Shown: positions 44,793 to 53,563 of the stretch, piece by piece
Position numbering within the stretch: the first letter of the stretch is position 1
Layout: each line of letters starts with the position of its first letter
Assembly: GCF_900104085.1 (NCBI RefSeq)
Contig: NZ_FNLD01000001.1
Coordinates: 1,123,935-1,187,934 of the forward strand
Length of the DNA: 64,000 nucleotides
Reading direction: 5' to 3'
From: Pseudoxanthomonas sp. CF125
GTDB lineage: Bacteria > Pseudomonadota > Gammaproteobacteria > Xanthomonadales > Xanthomonadaceae
Notes under the pieces: model-generated
Database searches by the model: none
Told to the model about the DNA's origin: nothing
Seen by the model: only the letters and a program-made list of their open reading frames with translations
Made by a program: the position numbers and the translations under genes

Positions 44793-47700
44793 CTATCTAT
44801 CGTCTTTCTTGAGTGGTGGAGTAACGAGGGTGCCTGTCATAACTTGGCCACCCCCAGCGCCTATATAGCTACCAACGCCAGGCTTAAATCCAACGGACAC
44901 ATTCCCACCACCATTGCTCCATTGAACCGCACCTCCAACATCAACAGGCGTTCCGGTTGCGGTAACTGCCGTAACCTGAGCAAACGCGGTGTTTGTGGTT
45001 GATATCCCACTCTGCAATGGCCCTTCATTTAAGCCAGCAGAGAAATTACCAGCCACCACGCCCCCGCCGCCTACTGAAGGAACTGCGCCAACATTGCCCT
45101 GTATACCTACTTGTCCAGAAGATAGATTCGCAACAACACTAGCATCACCAACGATTGTAAGCCCTGGTGTGATCCCATTGCCTTTAATTGGGGTTCCTAT
45201 CATTCCCGCTGCACCCGCACTCACGACCAGATCTCGTTGGCTGACGAAATTTTTGGCGTTTTGAACACCTTGCTGAAGTGCTGCTTTGCCTTCGTCAATC
45301 ATTGCATTTCCGAAAGCTACCGTTTTCGATGCTACATACTTCACAACAGCGCTCTTGATTTCAACACATAATTTACAAGGCGCACGCCCATCCGGATCGG
45401 TGAATTTATACGGGTTGTTATTGGCGTAGTTGTAGCGATTGAAGCTCGCACCGGTATTCGGATTCGCAGCGACCGGATCCATCGACAGGAAGCACCCGCA
45501 GATGGGATCGTAATAGCGCTGCTGCATATAAGTCAGCCCCGTGGCGCCATCCATCACGTGGCCGGTGTAGCCGATGCCATCGTACGCCGGCTTGTTGATC
45601 GCCGCGCCATAGGGCTCGTAACTGGTGCGCTCGATCACCGCGCCCGCCATATTCGTCACCGCCACCGGGCTGCCCAACGCATCCGTGTGCTGATACTTCG
45701 CTGTCACGGTACTCGTGCCCCAAATGGTTTCCCTATTGGCCAGCAAGCTTCCGCCCAAATAGATGTGCTCGGTCTTGAGCAAGGTCTTGGTGTTCTCGTT
45801 GTAGAGCACTTGACCTGACTGACTGTATTGCGAAAGAGTCGTCGTATTGTCGGCAGGTCGCCAGTTGAGTACGCGACGGCCGAGCCCGTCGTAGCGATAT
45901 GACTCCTTGCCCGGTACATCTCGTAACCGATTGCCGTAGTCGAACCCGTAGGCCTGTCCGTTCTTATTGGACAGATTGCCTTGCACATCGTAATCCAGCC
46001 CCACCACCGTGGCGCCGGCGGTGTTCTTGATGTTGGTCAGGCGATTATTGGTATAGACGTACTCGGCGTAGTCCTTAACTCCAGGCAGCTTCCAAGACTT
46101 CAGGTTGTCCAGTGCGTCATAGGTGAAGCGATGCCAGCAATCGCCTCCGAAGCTGCACGAACCGGCATCGGTCAGACGGTCCAGACCGTCGTAGGTCATC
46201 CAGCGACCATAAAAGCCATTGCCCGTGTCCTGGGCATAGTCCCAGATGTGGTTGACATTGGCATTGGCATCGAAGCTATAGGCCAGATCCAGAACCCCGC
46301 CGCTGTCGATACTGCGGCTGGGGAGCTGGCGGGCGTTCTGCTGCATCGTGTGAACGATGCCATTGCCATAGGTGAACTGCTTGATCGCCCCATTCGGGTA
46401 ATACTGCACACCCGTGGCGTAGGCATAGGTGCTTTGGTCACTGACCTGGGTGGGTTGGCCCAAAGCATTGGGCGCATAGTCCAGCACCAGACCGGACGGG
46501 TAGGATTGCCACCGCATATTGCCATTGGGGTCATAGGAGTAGCCCAGCCCCCAGCTGTACCCTGGCTGCGCGACGCTCTCCCCGATCAGCATCCTTCGCT
46601 TGTTATAGGTATAGGTATTGATAACGGGCGAACCATTACTGGGATCGTTGTAGGTAGTGATGCTGGTCGGTAGGCCATCGGGGGTATAGGCCCAGCTCTG
46701 GTTGCCGCGACCATCAGGGAAAGCCAGGGTCGTAAGCCGATTACGGGCGTCGTAACTGCGGTCCACCCGGCGACCCCACCAATAGCCTTCGGCATTGTTG
46801 CAGTCGGTGGGGCTGAGCAGATCGATATGGCCGGAAGCGGACCATTTCAGGTTGCCGGCGCCGTCATAATCCATCACGGTGGCCCCGGTTTCAGGCTCGA
46901 TGGTCTTGCATAGTTGCTGATAGCCGTCGTAGACGTATCGCCGCTCGACACGTTGCGTATTGGCATGATTACGACGAACAAGCAGCGTTGGCTTGCCGAA
47001 TACATCCCGATGGATTTCGGTGGCCGTATCGGCTGAGGTAGTGATACCAACCGGCAAGTCGGTCGTCGGCTGGTCGTACGCCATGTAATCGGTCGTCACT
47101 TGCAACCCCCGCGGATTGGTGACCTGAGTCTGGAAGCCGGCTAGATACGCAGTACTGCTGGCCAATACGCCCAGCTCGGAATCCTGTTCCACCCGCGTCA
47201 CGCGATCCAGTGCATCGTAATAGGTTCGCGTCCCAGTGGTCCCGGCCGTTCCAGCCGCCGTCGGATACGAGGCAAACGACTGTCGACCTGATGAATCGTA
47301 AGCAAAGCCCGTCGTGCGCAGCGTCGATGTCTGATTAGATTCGTCGTACTCGTTGTTCAGTACAGGTCGCCACATGGCGTCCATGTACGCAATATTGCGG
47401 TAGTTCCCTTGCCAGGTTCGCCTCACCCATTGGCCGGTAGCAATGCCTGCAGGTCGCCAGTCACTTGCGCCGAGCGGATGAAAATCAAAATAACGGGCTG
47501 CCCAAGTGGAGGTGTCACATATTCCCGGAGTGGATTCCGAAGGGTAAGTGATGCTGCCGATTCGCCCCATGGCGTCGTAGCCATAGCAGGTCTTGTAGCC
47601 GTTCTCATCGGTGGCCGCGGTGATCCAGCCCTTGTCGTTGACCACCGCGGTCTGGGTGGCGCCGGATGGCGCTTCGGCTGTGGCCGGAAACTGGATGGTG

Positions 47701-49160
47701 CGCGGAACGCCCCGGTACCAGTTGCTCAGGGTGGTGACGTTATTGTTGCCGTCCTTGAACGTCGCCAAGTTGCCGTCAGTGTAGTAGCTCAGAGTCTGCT
47801 TCAGCTTGCCGAAGGAATAGCTTTGCAGCGGCAAGACGCTGGCGGTGTCAAAGACCGTGCGGGAAACCTCGATGCCGTTGACCAGAGAGCGCTCGACCTG
47901 CCCCATGACCCACTTGGACGGGTCATTGTGGTATTCGATCGTCTCGGTCTTGCTGGCGCGGTACGGTACCGATGGTTGCAGGGGTGCTGGATTGCCATGG
48001 ACATCCACTGTAGCCAGAAGCTGACTGCCATTCTTCAGATGGAAGCGCATGCCAGGGGTCGCGATAGGAACCGACTTTGTGCCAACCGGACCCGCCGAGA
48101 ACGACTCCTCCTCGTTTCCATTCAAGTCCGTCATCCAAACGGAAACCTTCGCGGTCGCGTTATAGGTATTCCAACTGATCGTAGCCGGACAAGTCGCGCT
48201 GCCCGGTGCAATGCTGCAGGTACCGGGCGAGGCAGTGATAGTGCCGGAAGGCGGTGGAAGCGCCCCCGCCTGGATATCCACGGTAGCCAGAGTCAGCGAG
48301 CCAAACTTCAAATGCATGCGCTTAGCCGTCGACGCGGGCATCACGGTGACCTGCGAACCATTCGGAGTGCTTGCGAACGGAACCATCCCGTTATCGCTCA
48401 AGTCGCTCACCCACACGTCCGCAGTGGGGGCGTTCACGGAACTCCAGTTGACCGTGATGTTGCACGAAGTATCGCCCGGTGCGATCGTGCAGGGGTTCGG
48501 CGAGCCCGAAATCGTCCCCGAGGGCGGTGGCGGCGGATTTCCGAGAACATCCACCGTGCTCAAGGTCTGGCTGCCGACCTTCAGATGGAACCTCGATCCG
48601 GCCGCCGTGATCCAGGTCGCCGCTTGCGCGCCACTCTGGCCACTGGCGAAAAGTTGCAACCCGTTGTTGCTGAGATCGGACACCCAGACACTGGCGCTGG
48701 AGCTAGTCGAGTTCCAACTGATCGTGGTGGCACAGGTCGTACTGCCCATGGCGATATTGCAAGGGTTGGGCGTGGCCGTTACCGTTCCGGTGGGCGCTGG
48801 CGGCGCGGTGACCGTGATATTTATCGTGTTGGATTGAACGGTGTACTCATGAAGGGTAACCGTATGGTAGGCCGTGGCAGTCGCCTTATAGCTGTAAGTG
48901 CCTACGGGTAGATTGGTCTCCGTGTAACTCGTTGATCCAAAATGTACGCTTTGGTCATTGCGAAGGAAAACAATGGTGCTCGTGTCGATACGGTATTTGT
49001 TGGTTCCCGTACCGTTGGTTACGGCGATGTTCAACCCGAAGGTCGCCGGTGCCTGATAGGTCGAAGCGGGCGACGACAAAGCAATGCTCTGCGCGCCAGC
49101 CGAAAGCGGCCAACCCAGAGCGCAAAGCAGCAGCCCAACCGCGCAAATCCATGACCGCAT
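44793..49160 (-). CDS. secreted RHS/YD-repeat protein with variable C-terminal tail
   Basis: A 1455-residue protein. It has a signal peptide (residues 1-24, ending SAGAQ) and a beta-rich region. Three repeats of about 77 residues follow (about 130-370), each with a paired-Cys motif such as NPCTIAPGDTSC and a WVSDLS-like strand. A long YD-repeat shell then runs to the RHS core end RYYDPICGCFLSMDP and PYKFTDPDGR near residue 1259. The last 196 residues are a Gly/Val-rich tail unlike the core and are probably a delivered effector. RHS proteins encapsulate such tails. The next gene may be its immunity gene. The start ATG at 49160 gives a good signal peptide. Confidence 0.85.
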   Translation of the reverse strand: MRSWICAVGLLLCALGWPLSAGAQSIALSSPASTYQAPATFGLNIAVTNGTGTNKYRIDTSTIVFLRNDQSVHFGSTSYTETNLPVGTYSYKATATAYHTVTLHEYTVQSNTINITVTAPPAPTGTVTATPNPCNIAMGSTTCATTISWNSTSSSASVWVSDLSNNGLQLFASGQSGAQAATWITAAGSRFHLKVGSQTLSTVDVLGNPPPPPSGTISGSPNPCTIAPGDTSCNITVNWSSVNAPTADVWVSDLSDNGMVPFASTPNGSQVTVMPASTAKRMHLKFGSLTLATVDIQAGALPPPSGTITASPGTCSIAPGSATCPATISWNTYNATAKVSVWMTDLNGNEEESFSAGPVGTKSVPIATPGMRFHLKNGSQLLATVDVHGNPAPLQPSVPYRASKTETIEYHNDPSKWVMGQVERSLVNGIEVSRTVFDTASVLPLQSYSFGKLKQTLSYYTDGNLATFKDGNNNVTTLSNWYRGVPRTIQFPATAEAPSGATQTAVVNDKGWITAATDENGYKTCYGYDAMGRIGSITYPSESTPGICDTSTWAARYFDFHPLGASDWRPAGIATGQWVRRTWQGNYRNIAYMDAMWRPVLNNEYDESNQTSTLRTTGFAYDSSGRQSFASYPTAAGTAGTTGTRTYYDALDRVTRVEQDSELGVLASSTAYLAGFQTQVTNPRGLQVTTDYMAYDQPTTDLPVGITTSADTATEIHRDVFGKPTLLVRRNHANTQRVERRYVYDGYQQLCKTIEPETGATVMDYDGAGNLKWSASGHIDLLSPTDCNNAEGYWWGRRVDRSYDARNRLTTLAFPDGRGNQSWAYTPDGLPTSITTYNDPSNGSPVINTYTYNKRRMLIGESVAQPGYSWGLGYSYDPNGNMRWQSYPSGLVLDYAPNALGQPTQVSDQSTYAYATGVQYYPNGAIKQFTYGNGIVHTMQQNARQLPSRSIDSGGVLDLAYSFDANANVNHIWDYAQDTGNGFYGRWMTYDGLDRLTDAGSCSFGGDCWHRFTYDALDNLKSWKLPGVKDYAEYVYTNNRLTNIKNTAGATVVGLDYDVQGNLSNKNGQAYGFDYGNRLRDVPGKESYRYDGLGRRVLNWRPADNTTTLSQYSQSGQVLYNENTKTLLKTEHIYLGGSLLANRETIWGTSTVTAKYQHTDALGSPVAVTNMAGAVIERTSYEPYGAAINKPAYDGIGYTGHVMDGATGLTYMQQRYYDPICGCFLSMDPVAANPNTGASFNRYNYANNNPYKFTDPDGRAPCKLCVEIKSAVVKYVASKTVAFGNAMIDEGKAALQQGVQNAKNFVSQRDLVVSAGAAGMIGTPIKGNGITPGLTIVGDASVVANLSSGQVGIQGNVGAVPSVGGGGVVAGNFSAGLNEGPLQSGISTTNTAFAQVTAVTATGTPVDVGGAVQWSNGGGNVSVGFKPGVGSYIGAGGGQVMTGTLVTPPLKKDDR

Positions 49161-49232
49161 ATCCGATTCCCTTAATTACTAGAACGTTACGAAGCGCTAT
49201 CGACATTCAGCGACGGAAATTACTTTCTCCTG

Positions 49233-51056
49233 CTACGGCGACTGTCTGCTTCCGCGAAAAATCCTGGTTGGATTGGCGAGCGCATCGAATTGCTCGTTGA
49301 CGGTCGTGAATACAACGCCGTCCTGGACCGTCTCGGTACTGATAAGCGGACGATGAAGCTCGCTCTGGAAGCCGTCGCCGTTGCCCCGCAGGCTGTTGCC
49401 GAACCGGGCTGGATAAGCCGCACGTCTCATCGAAAAATCATAGATGTAGTTCTGGACGCGGAGGATGTTGGACTCGCTGGTGCCCTGCTCCACTTTCAGC
49501 AACTTGCCTTCGTTGTACTGAAAGCTGTTTCCGTACGTATAACGGATCCATTCATTGCCGGGGCCAGTGACCGTGGTCTTGCTGGAACCGGCGCAGCCAT
49601 CCGATGTACAGGGCGCCTCGGCACAGTCGTAGACCGACCAGTTGCACACCGGATACTGCATGCTGGCGCCGCCCCGGTAGCGCACACCGATTTGCGGGTC
49701 GTAACTGTAGTTCCATTCCGCCGTCGCCAATCCAGGCCCTGTGACCATTTTCTTGGTCAAAGTGAAGCTGTAGGCGGAGATGGCGAATGTGTTGACATCG
49801 TCCTGGGTGTTGTTGTTGTTGCCGGTGCCCGGTGCCGCGCCCACCGGAGACGTAGTGACGTTGCCGCAAGTCACCGGTACTTGGCTGCGCCCGTGCTCCA
49901 GGATGGTGGCGGTGAAGGTAGCTGTAGCGCCCGCAGGGTGGGTAATGGAAGCCACCGGCGGCGTCAGATACATGTTGATGGGTATTTCGTTGACGGTACA
50001 ATCCCTCAACGGTTCTCCCTGCGGCGATTCGTTGACCTTGATCTCCGCTGCCGCGAATGCCGCAAAACCAATGTTCCAGGCGCTGCCGTCCGGCAAGGTG
50101 ACCGAGGTGAGTGTCGTGCGACTTCCCGCGGCATCACCGTAGGTATAGGACCACGTGCGGGTGCCATCGCTGATGCTTGAAATATAGTTTCCGCTATAGG
50201 CAGCGGTGAGGACCCGACCATCGCTGGCTTCGATCCTGGTCAGCTTGCCGCGCTGGTCGTACGCATTGGTGTAGGTATAGGCAACCCAGTTGCCGAAACG
50301 GTCTTCCACGCGCGTGGCATACAGCACGTTCCGGTATCGGGGGGCGATTATATAAATGTTGGCGCCCCCAACGTCCCAATTGGTGCGGCTCCGCATGCTC
50401 GGTTCGCTGTAGCGGCCCATCCAATTGAACCAATAGCGCGTGCCATCGGCTGTTATGGCCAGGTAGCCCTCACCGGTGCCGTTGAGTGTCGACGTTAAAC
50501 AGGCGACATGAGTCTTGCCGTTGTCGACGGTCCACGGATAAGGACCACCGCCGGTAGGCACAGTGGCGGCCGAGGACACCAGCATGTCGCCTCCGCCTCC
50601 TCCAGGCAGGCTCATGGTCAAGCCCTGCCAGAAATCCCTCAGCAGAAATCCGCCTGCCGGCAGGGGTGGAGTCCCAGGGCTGGAGCAGCGATTGCCGGGC
50701 GTTACGCCCTGCACCACCCAATCGCCGGGGAACACGCCGCTTATCTGCGGCACTTCCACCGCCCAGTCCGCCAACATTTCCTGGCTGCCGTATTCCTTAC
50801 GGTTCTTGACGTCGAAACTGCGCGAGAACGCCACGGGCAGACTACCGTTGCCCGGCAAGCTCACATCGGTGGCGACGAAGGACAGCGCGCCATTGGACAG
50901 ACTCACCTGGTCGCCGGCGAAATCCGGCCCCAAAGGCGTCACGGTCTGGCTGGCCTTGATCCGCTTGTCGAAGTCTTCCCACGGAAACTTGCCTGTCTGC
51001 GCTTGCGCGGTCCAGACCAGACCCAACAAGACGATAGCGCTGGCGATGCGTTTCAT
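49233..51056 (-). CDS. secreted RHS-type N-terminal protein lacking a core
   Basis: A 607-residue protein with a signal peptide (MKRIASAIVLLGLVWTAQA). The beta-rich body contains LSNGALSFVATDVSLPGNGSLPVAFSR, seen in N-terminal regions of RHS proteins of Lysobacter-like bacteria. It ends at FTTVNEQFDALANPTRI plus a short unrelated tail, exactly where an RHS core would begin. The frame is open to 51161, but the ATG at 51056 gives the signal peptide. It looks like the upstream half of a longer RHS gene that was cut, with a second RHS gene placed 72 bp downstream. It may still be secreted; its role is unknown. Confidence 0.7.
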   Translation of the reverse strand: MKRIASAIVLLGLVWTAQAQTGKFPWEDFDKRIKASQTVTPLGPDFAGDQVSLSNGALSFVATDVSLPGNGSLPVAFSRSFDVKNRKEYGSQEMLADWAVEVPQISGVFPGDWVVQGVTPGNRCSSPGTPPLPAGGFLLRDFWQGLTMSLPGGGGGDMLVSSAATVPTGGGPYPWTVDNGKTHVACLTSTLNGTGEGYLAITADGTRYWFNWMGRYSEPSMRSRTNWDVGGANIYIIAPRYRNVLYATRVEDRFGNWVAYTYTNAYDQRGKLTRIEASDGRVLTAAYSGNYISSISDGTRTWSYTYGDAAGSRTTLTSVTLPDGSAWNIGFAAFAAAEIKVNESPQGEPLRDCTVNEIPINMYLTPPVASITHPAGATATFTATILEHGRSQVPVTCGNVTTSPVGAAPGTGNNNNTQDDVNTFAISAYSFTLTKKMVTGPGLATAEWNYSYDPQIGVRYRGGASMQYPVCNWSVYDCAEAPCTSDGCAGSSKTTVTGPGNEWIRYTYGNSFQYNEGKLLKVEQGTSESNILRVQNYIYDFSMRRAAYPARFGNSLRGNGDGFQSELHRPLISTETVQDGVVFTTVNEQFDALANPTRIFRGSRQSP

Positions 51057-51369
51057 GTTCGCACTGTTCCCTGTGTCAATTAATGGAAGAAGCCCAATGT
51101 AAAAGTATCTGCACCGACAGCGGCAAGCCTTTGTCCGGCCAATCCGCACAAGGCCAGACAATTCAAATGCCGATATTCCCCGCCCCGTTTGACGCTGTCG
51201 GAACTACCCACTCCCCACACCTCGTCCCCTGTGGAGTGTTAGCGCTCTGTATAGCCCTGACCTTGGTCAAATTCAAGTCGATCTGAAAAAGGAGAGTCAA
51301 CTCACATTTTGCCCAATCGATGGGCATCGTAATTACCCACCTCATACACCTGCAGCTCAACATTCAAAG

Positions 51370-51394
51370 AAAACGGGCCGAAGCCCGCTTTTTT
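51370..51394. terminator. Rho-independent terminator of the pnp remnant (bidirectional)
   Basis: CGGGC-CGAA-GCCCG stem at 51374-51387, with a T-tract on the + side and A-rich sequence on the other. It lies 22 bp after the pnp stop codon on the - strand, so it is probably the original pnp terminator carried along with the fragment. Confidence 0.8.
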
Positions 51395-51416
51395 ATTTAA
51401 GCGATACAGCCATGGC

Positions 51417-51509
51417 TTACTCAGCCGCAACACTCCCCCCTTCTTCCACCGCCTTTATCGATAGGCGGATGCGGCCCCGCTTGTCGACTTCCAGCACCTT
51501 GACCTTGAC
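51417..51509 (-). pseudogene. pnp: 3'-end remnant of polynucleotide phosphorylase (pnp)
   Basis: The - strand encodes [20 protein letters not shown] followed by ten more residues and a TAA stop. This is the end of the S1 RNA-binding domain and tail of PNPase. Nothing of the rest of the gene is present: at 51510 the sequence changes to a RAYT-like flank. It is therefore a displaced or duplicated gene end, not a working gene. Confidence 0.75.
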
Positions 51510-51510
51510 A

Positions 51511-51570
51511 AATAACGGGGTCAGATTCACCTCCCCGACGACAATCCCTCAGCATGTCGTCCAGCGGATG
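51511..51570 (+). pseudogene. third RAYT remnant
   Basis: GGGGTCAGATTCAC (51517-51530) is followed by codons for TIPQHVVQR (51541-51567), matching the [11 protein letters not shown] start of the transposase at 43769-44170. Only this short piece is recognisable. It directly abuts the pnp remnant. Confidence 0.55.
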
Positions 51571-51968
51571 CGTCGAACACCGTGCCCTTATTCATACCAC
51601 CCGCGTACCGGTGTGAATTATTTACGTTGTGACGGAATGGAGCGAACAGAGACAATATAAGGTTGAACGGCTCCAGGGACGGAGCCACCTTTTTTTATCA
51701 CAGGCGAACGAGGGACGACGGTCGTCGATTGAAACTTACGCTTTGGAGAAGCGCATTGCATAGAAGAATCAACCGGTGGCTGGTTGTGGCGGCCGCTGTG
51801 TTCTGGGTGGCCGTGGCATTCGAGTTGTTCGCAAGGCAAGGACTGTGAAGCAGCGCAACGCATCCTTCCGATGGCGATCGTATTCCAGGAAAGGTGGTTT
51901 GCAGGGACGACACGTGACCTCTGAGCCGCCGGAACAAAGAGCGGCAGGCTAGGGTCAGCCCGACGGAC

Positions 51969-53141
51969 TCATGGAGACGCCGGAGCGATCTTCAGCAACT
52001 TGCCGTCCACCGCATCCGTCAACACATAAAGCGCCCCGTCTGGTCCCTGACGCACATCGCGTATGCGCTGCTTCAATGCACCAAGCAAGCGCTCTTCATG
52101 CGTCACCTTGTCGCCATCCAGCTCCAGACGAATCAATTCGCTGGTTGCTAACGCCCCAAGGAACAAATTGCCGCGCCATTGCGGAAACAGATCGCCGGTA
52201 TAGAACGCCATGCCGCTGAGTCCCGGCGATACCGCCCAGACATGGTGAGGCTGTTCCATGCCCGGCGCCGATTTGCCGACCGATCCGGGCACGGCTTCGC
52301 CGCTGTAATCCTTGCCGTGAGTGATGACCGGCCAACCGTAGTTGCGTCCGGCTTGCGGAATATTGAGTTCGTCGCCGCCCATCGGGCCGTGCTCGCTGGT
52401 CCATATCTGTCGGGTCACCGGATGCAGCGCGGCGCCCTGCATGTTGCGGTGGCCGTACGACCAGATTTCCCCTCTTGCGCCGGCGCGCTTGACGAAGGGA
52501 TTGTCGTCGGGAATGCGACCGTCCGGCCATATCCGCACCAGTTTCCCGGGCAGCTTGCCCAGTTCCTGCGCGGCGGCGGCGGCCACGCGGTTGTCGCCCT
52601 GGGTAACGAACAGATACCCGGCATCGTCGAAGACCAGGCGCGAACCCACATGGGTGCCGTGCGAAAGTTTTGGTTCCTGGCGATAGACGACTTTGGTGTC
52701 CTGCAGCGCCCCACCCTGCAGGCGGCCCCGCACCACCGCGGTGCCGGCCTTGTTGCCGCGCAGGGTCGGCTCGGCAAAGGATAGATAGACCAGATTGTCG
52801 CTGGCGAAGGTCGGCGATACCGCCACGTCCAGCAGACCGGCCTGGCCATCGACGAATATCTTCGGCAGGCCCGTGATGGGCGCCGACACCTCACCCGCCG
52901 CGGTAATACGACGCAGGCGGCCCGGCCTTTCGGTGACCAGCATGTCGCCGCCAGGCAGGAAGGCCAGTCCCCACGGATGCTCCAGACCCGTGACCAGCTC
53001 GGTCACGGCGTATGAGCCCTTCTCGGATTCGTGCACGGTGGGTGCTGCGTTCGCAGCACGTGGCTGGACCGACGGCGACGCAGGCTCCTTGCCGCCGCAA
53101 GCCGACAGGCTGAGCAACAGGAGGACAGCCAGAATACGCAT
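51969..53141 (-). CDS. PQQ-dependent soluble aldose sugar dehydrogenase-type lipoprotein
   Basis: A 390-residue six-bladed beta-propeller of the YliI/soluble glucose dehydrogenase family. The signal is a lipoprotein type with lipobox LSAC (Cys15). Blade landmarks are LEHPWGLAFLPGGDMLVTERPG, SHGTHVGSRLVFD with the catalytic His, WSYGHRNMQG with the conserved R-N, and EHGPMGGDELN. Such enzymes oxidise aldoses with PQQ in the periplasm. The ATG at 53141 was chosen because it gives the lipobox. It is divergent from the carrier protein gene and is not obviously part of the glycan operons. Confidence 0.9.
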   Translation of the reverse strand: MRILAVLLLLSLSACGGKEPASPSVQPRAANAAPTVHESEKGSYAVTELVTGLEHPWGLAFLPGGDMLVTERPGRLRRITAAGEVSAPITGLPKIFVDGQAGLLDVAVSPTFASDNLVYLSFAEPTLRGNKAGTAVVRGRLQGGALQDTKVVYRQEPKLSHGTHVGSRLVFDDAGYLFVTQGDNRVAAAAAQELGKLPGKLVRIWPDGRIPDDNPFVKRAGARGEIWSYGHRNMQGAALHPVTRQIWTSEHGPMGGDELNIPQAGRNYGWPVITHGKDYSGEAVPGSVGKSAPGMEQPHHVWAVSPGLSGMAFYTGDLFPQWRGNLFLGALATSELIRLELDGDKVTHEERLLGALKQRIRDVRQGPDGALYVLTDAVDGKLLKIAPASP

Positions 53142-53300
53142 GGCAACGACTCCAGGTAAACGCGGGGACGCCCGGATGTTAGCACCCGCCCAGTGTGGGC
53201 GGAGGCAGCTGCCTACGGCCTCCCCGCCCTCGCGTACTGGCCGGTACGCGCTCCAACCTGCGTTCATGTTGATAGCACCAAGGGAGATTGGGGGATCCGC

Positions 53301-53549
53301 ATGCAGCACAAGCAACAGATCAAGAAATTCATTCTGGAGAATTTCCTGTTCTCGGACGATGAGTCCGCGATAGGGGACCAGGACTCGTTGATACGTGGTG
53401 GCATCATCGATTCGACGGGCATCCACGAACTGATCTTCTTCCTGGAAGACGAGTTCAAACTGACCATCGTGCCGGATGAAATGATCCCGGCGAATTTCGA
53501 TTCGATCCAGACCGTCGACGAATTCGTCCGCCGCAAACTCGCCGTCTGA
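53301..53549 (+). CDS. acyl/peptidyl carrier protein
   Basis: An 82-residue carrier protein. The phosphopantetheine site is the Ser of GGIIDSTGIHEL (about residue 39), and the four-helix layout FILENFLF ... DSTGIHELIFFLE ... ITIVPDEM is normal. The frame is open from 53193, but the ATG at 53301 follows a GGGGGA site. It probably carries an acyl group made by the AMP ligase encoded 14 bp downstream. In exosortase-type loci an ACP next to such a ligase is common. Confidence 0.9.
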   Translation: MQHKQQIKKFILENFLFSDDESAIGDQDSLIRGGIIDSTGIHELIFFLEDEFKLTIVPDEMIPANFDSIQTVDEFVRRKLAV

Positions 53550-53563
53550 GCGGCAGGCCGCAC

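Larger units (their letters stand above)
51057..51968. other. gene-poor scar region
   Basis: No convincing intact gene is present in these 912 bp. Recognisable items are a bidirectional terminator (51370-51394), the last 30 codons of pnp (51417-51509, -), a RAYT fragment (51511-51570) and a GGCTCC/GGAGCC stem followed by T7 at 51669-51696. The remaining sequence shows nothing I can name. Confidence 0.6.

Noticed and set aside
47409..48911. Long + strand open frame opposite the RHS gene
   Set aside because: It is the complement of a recognised repeat-rich protein; it has no domain and no ribosome site.
51663..51848. Small open frame of 61 codons with a hydrophobic end (RINRWLVVAAAVFWVAVAFELF)
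   Set aside because: Its start lies inside a GGCTCC/GGAGCC stem followed by T7, there is no ribosome site, and the surrounding region is a scar of broken genes.
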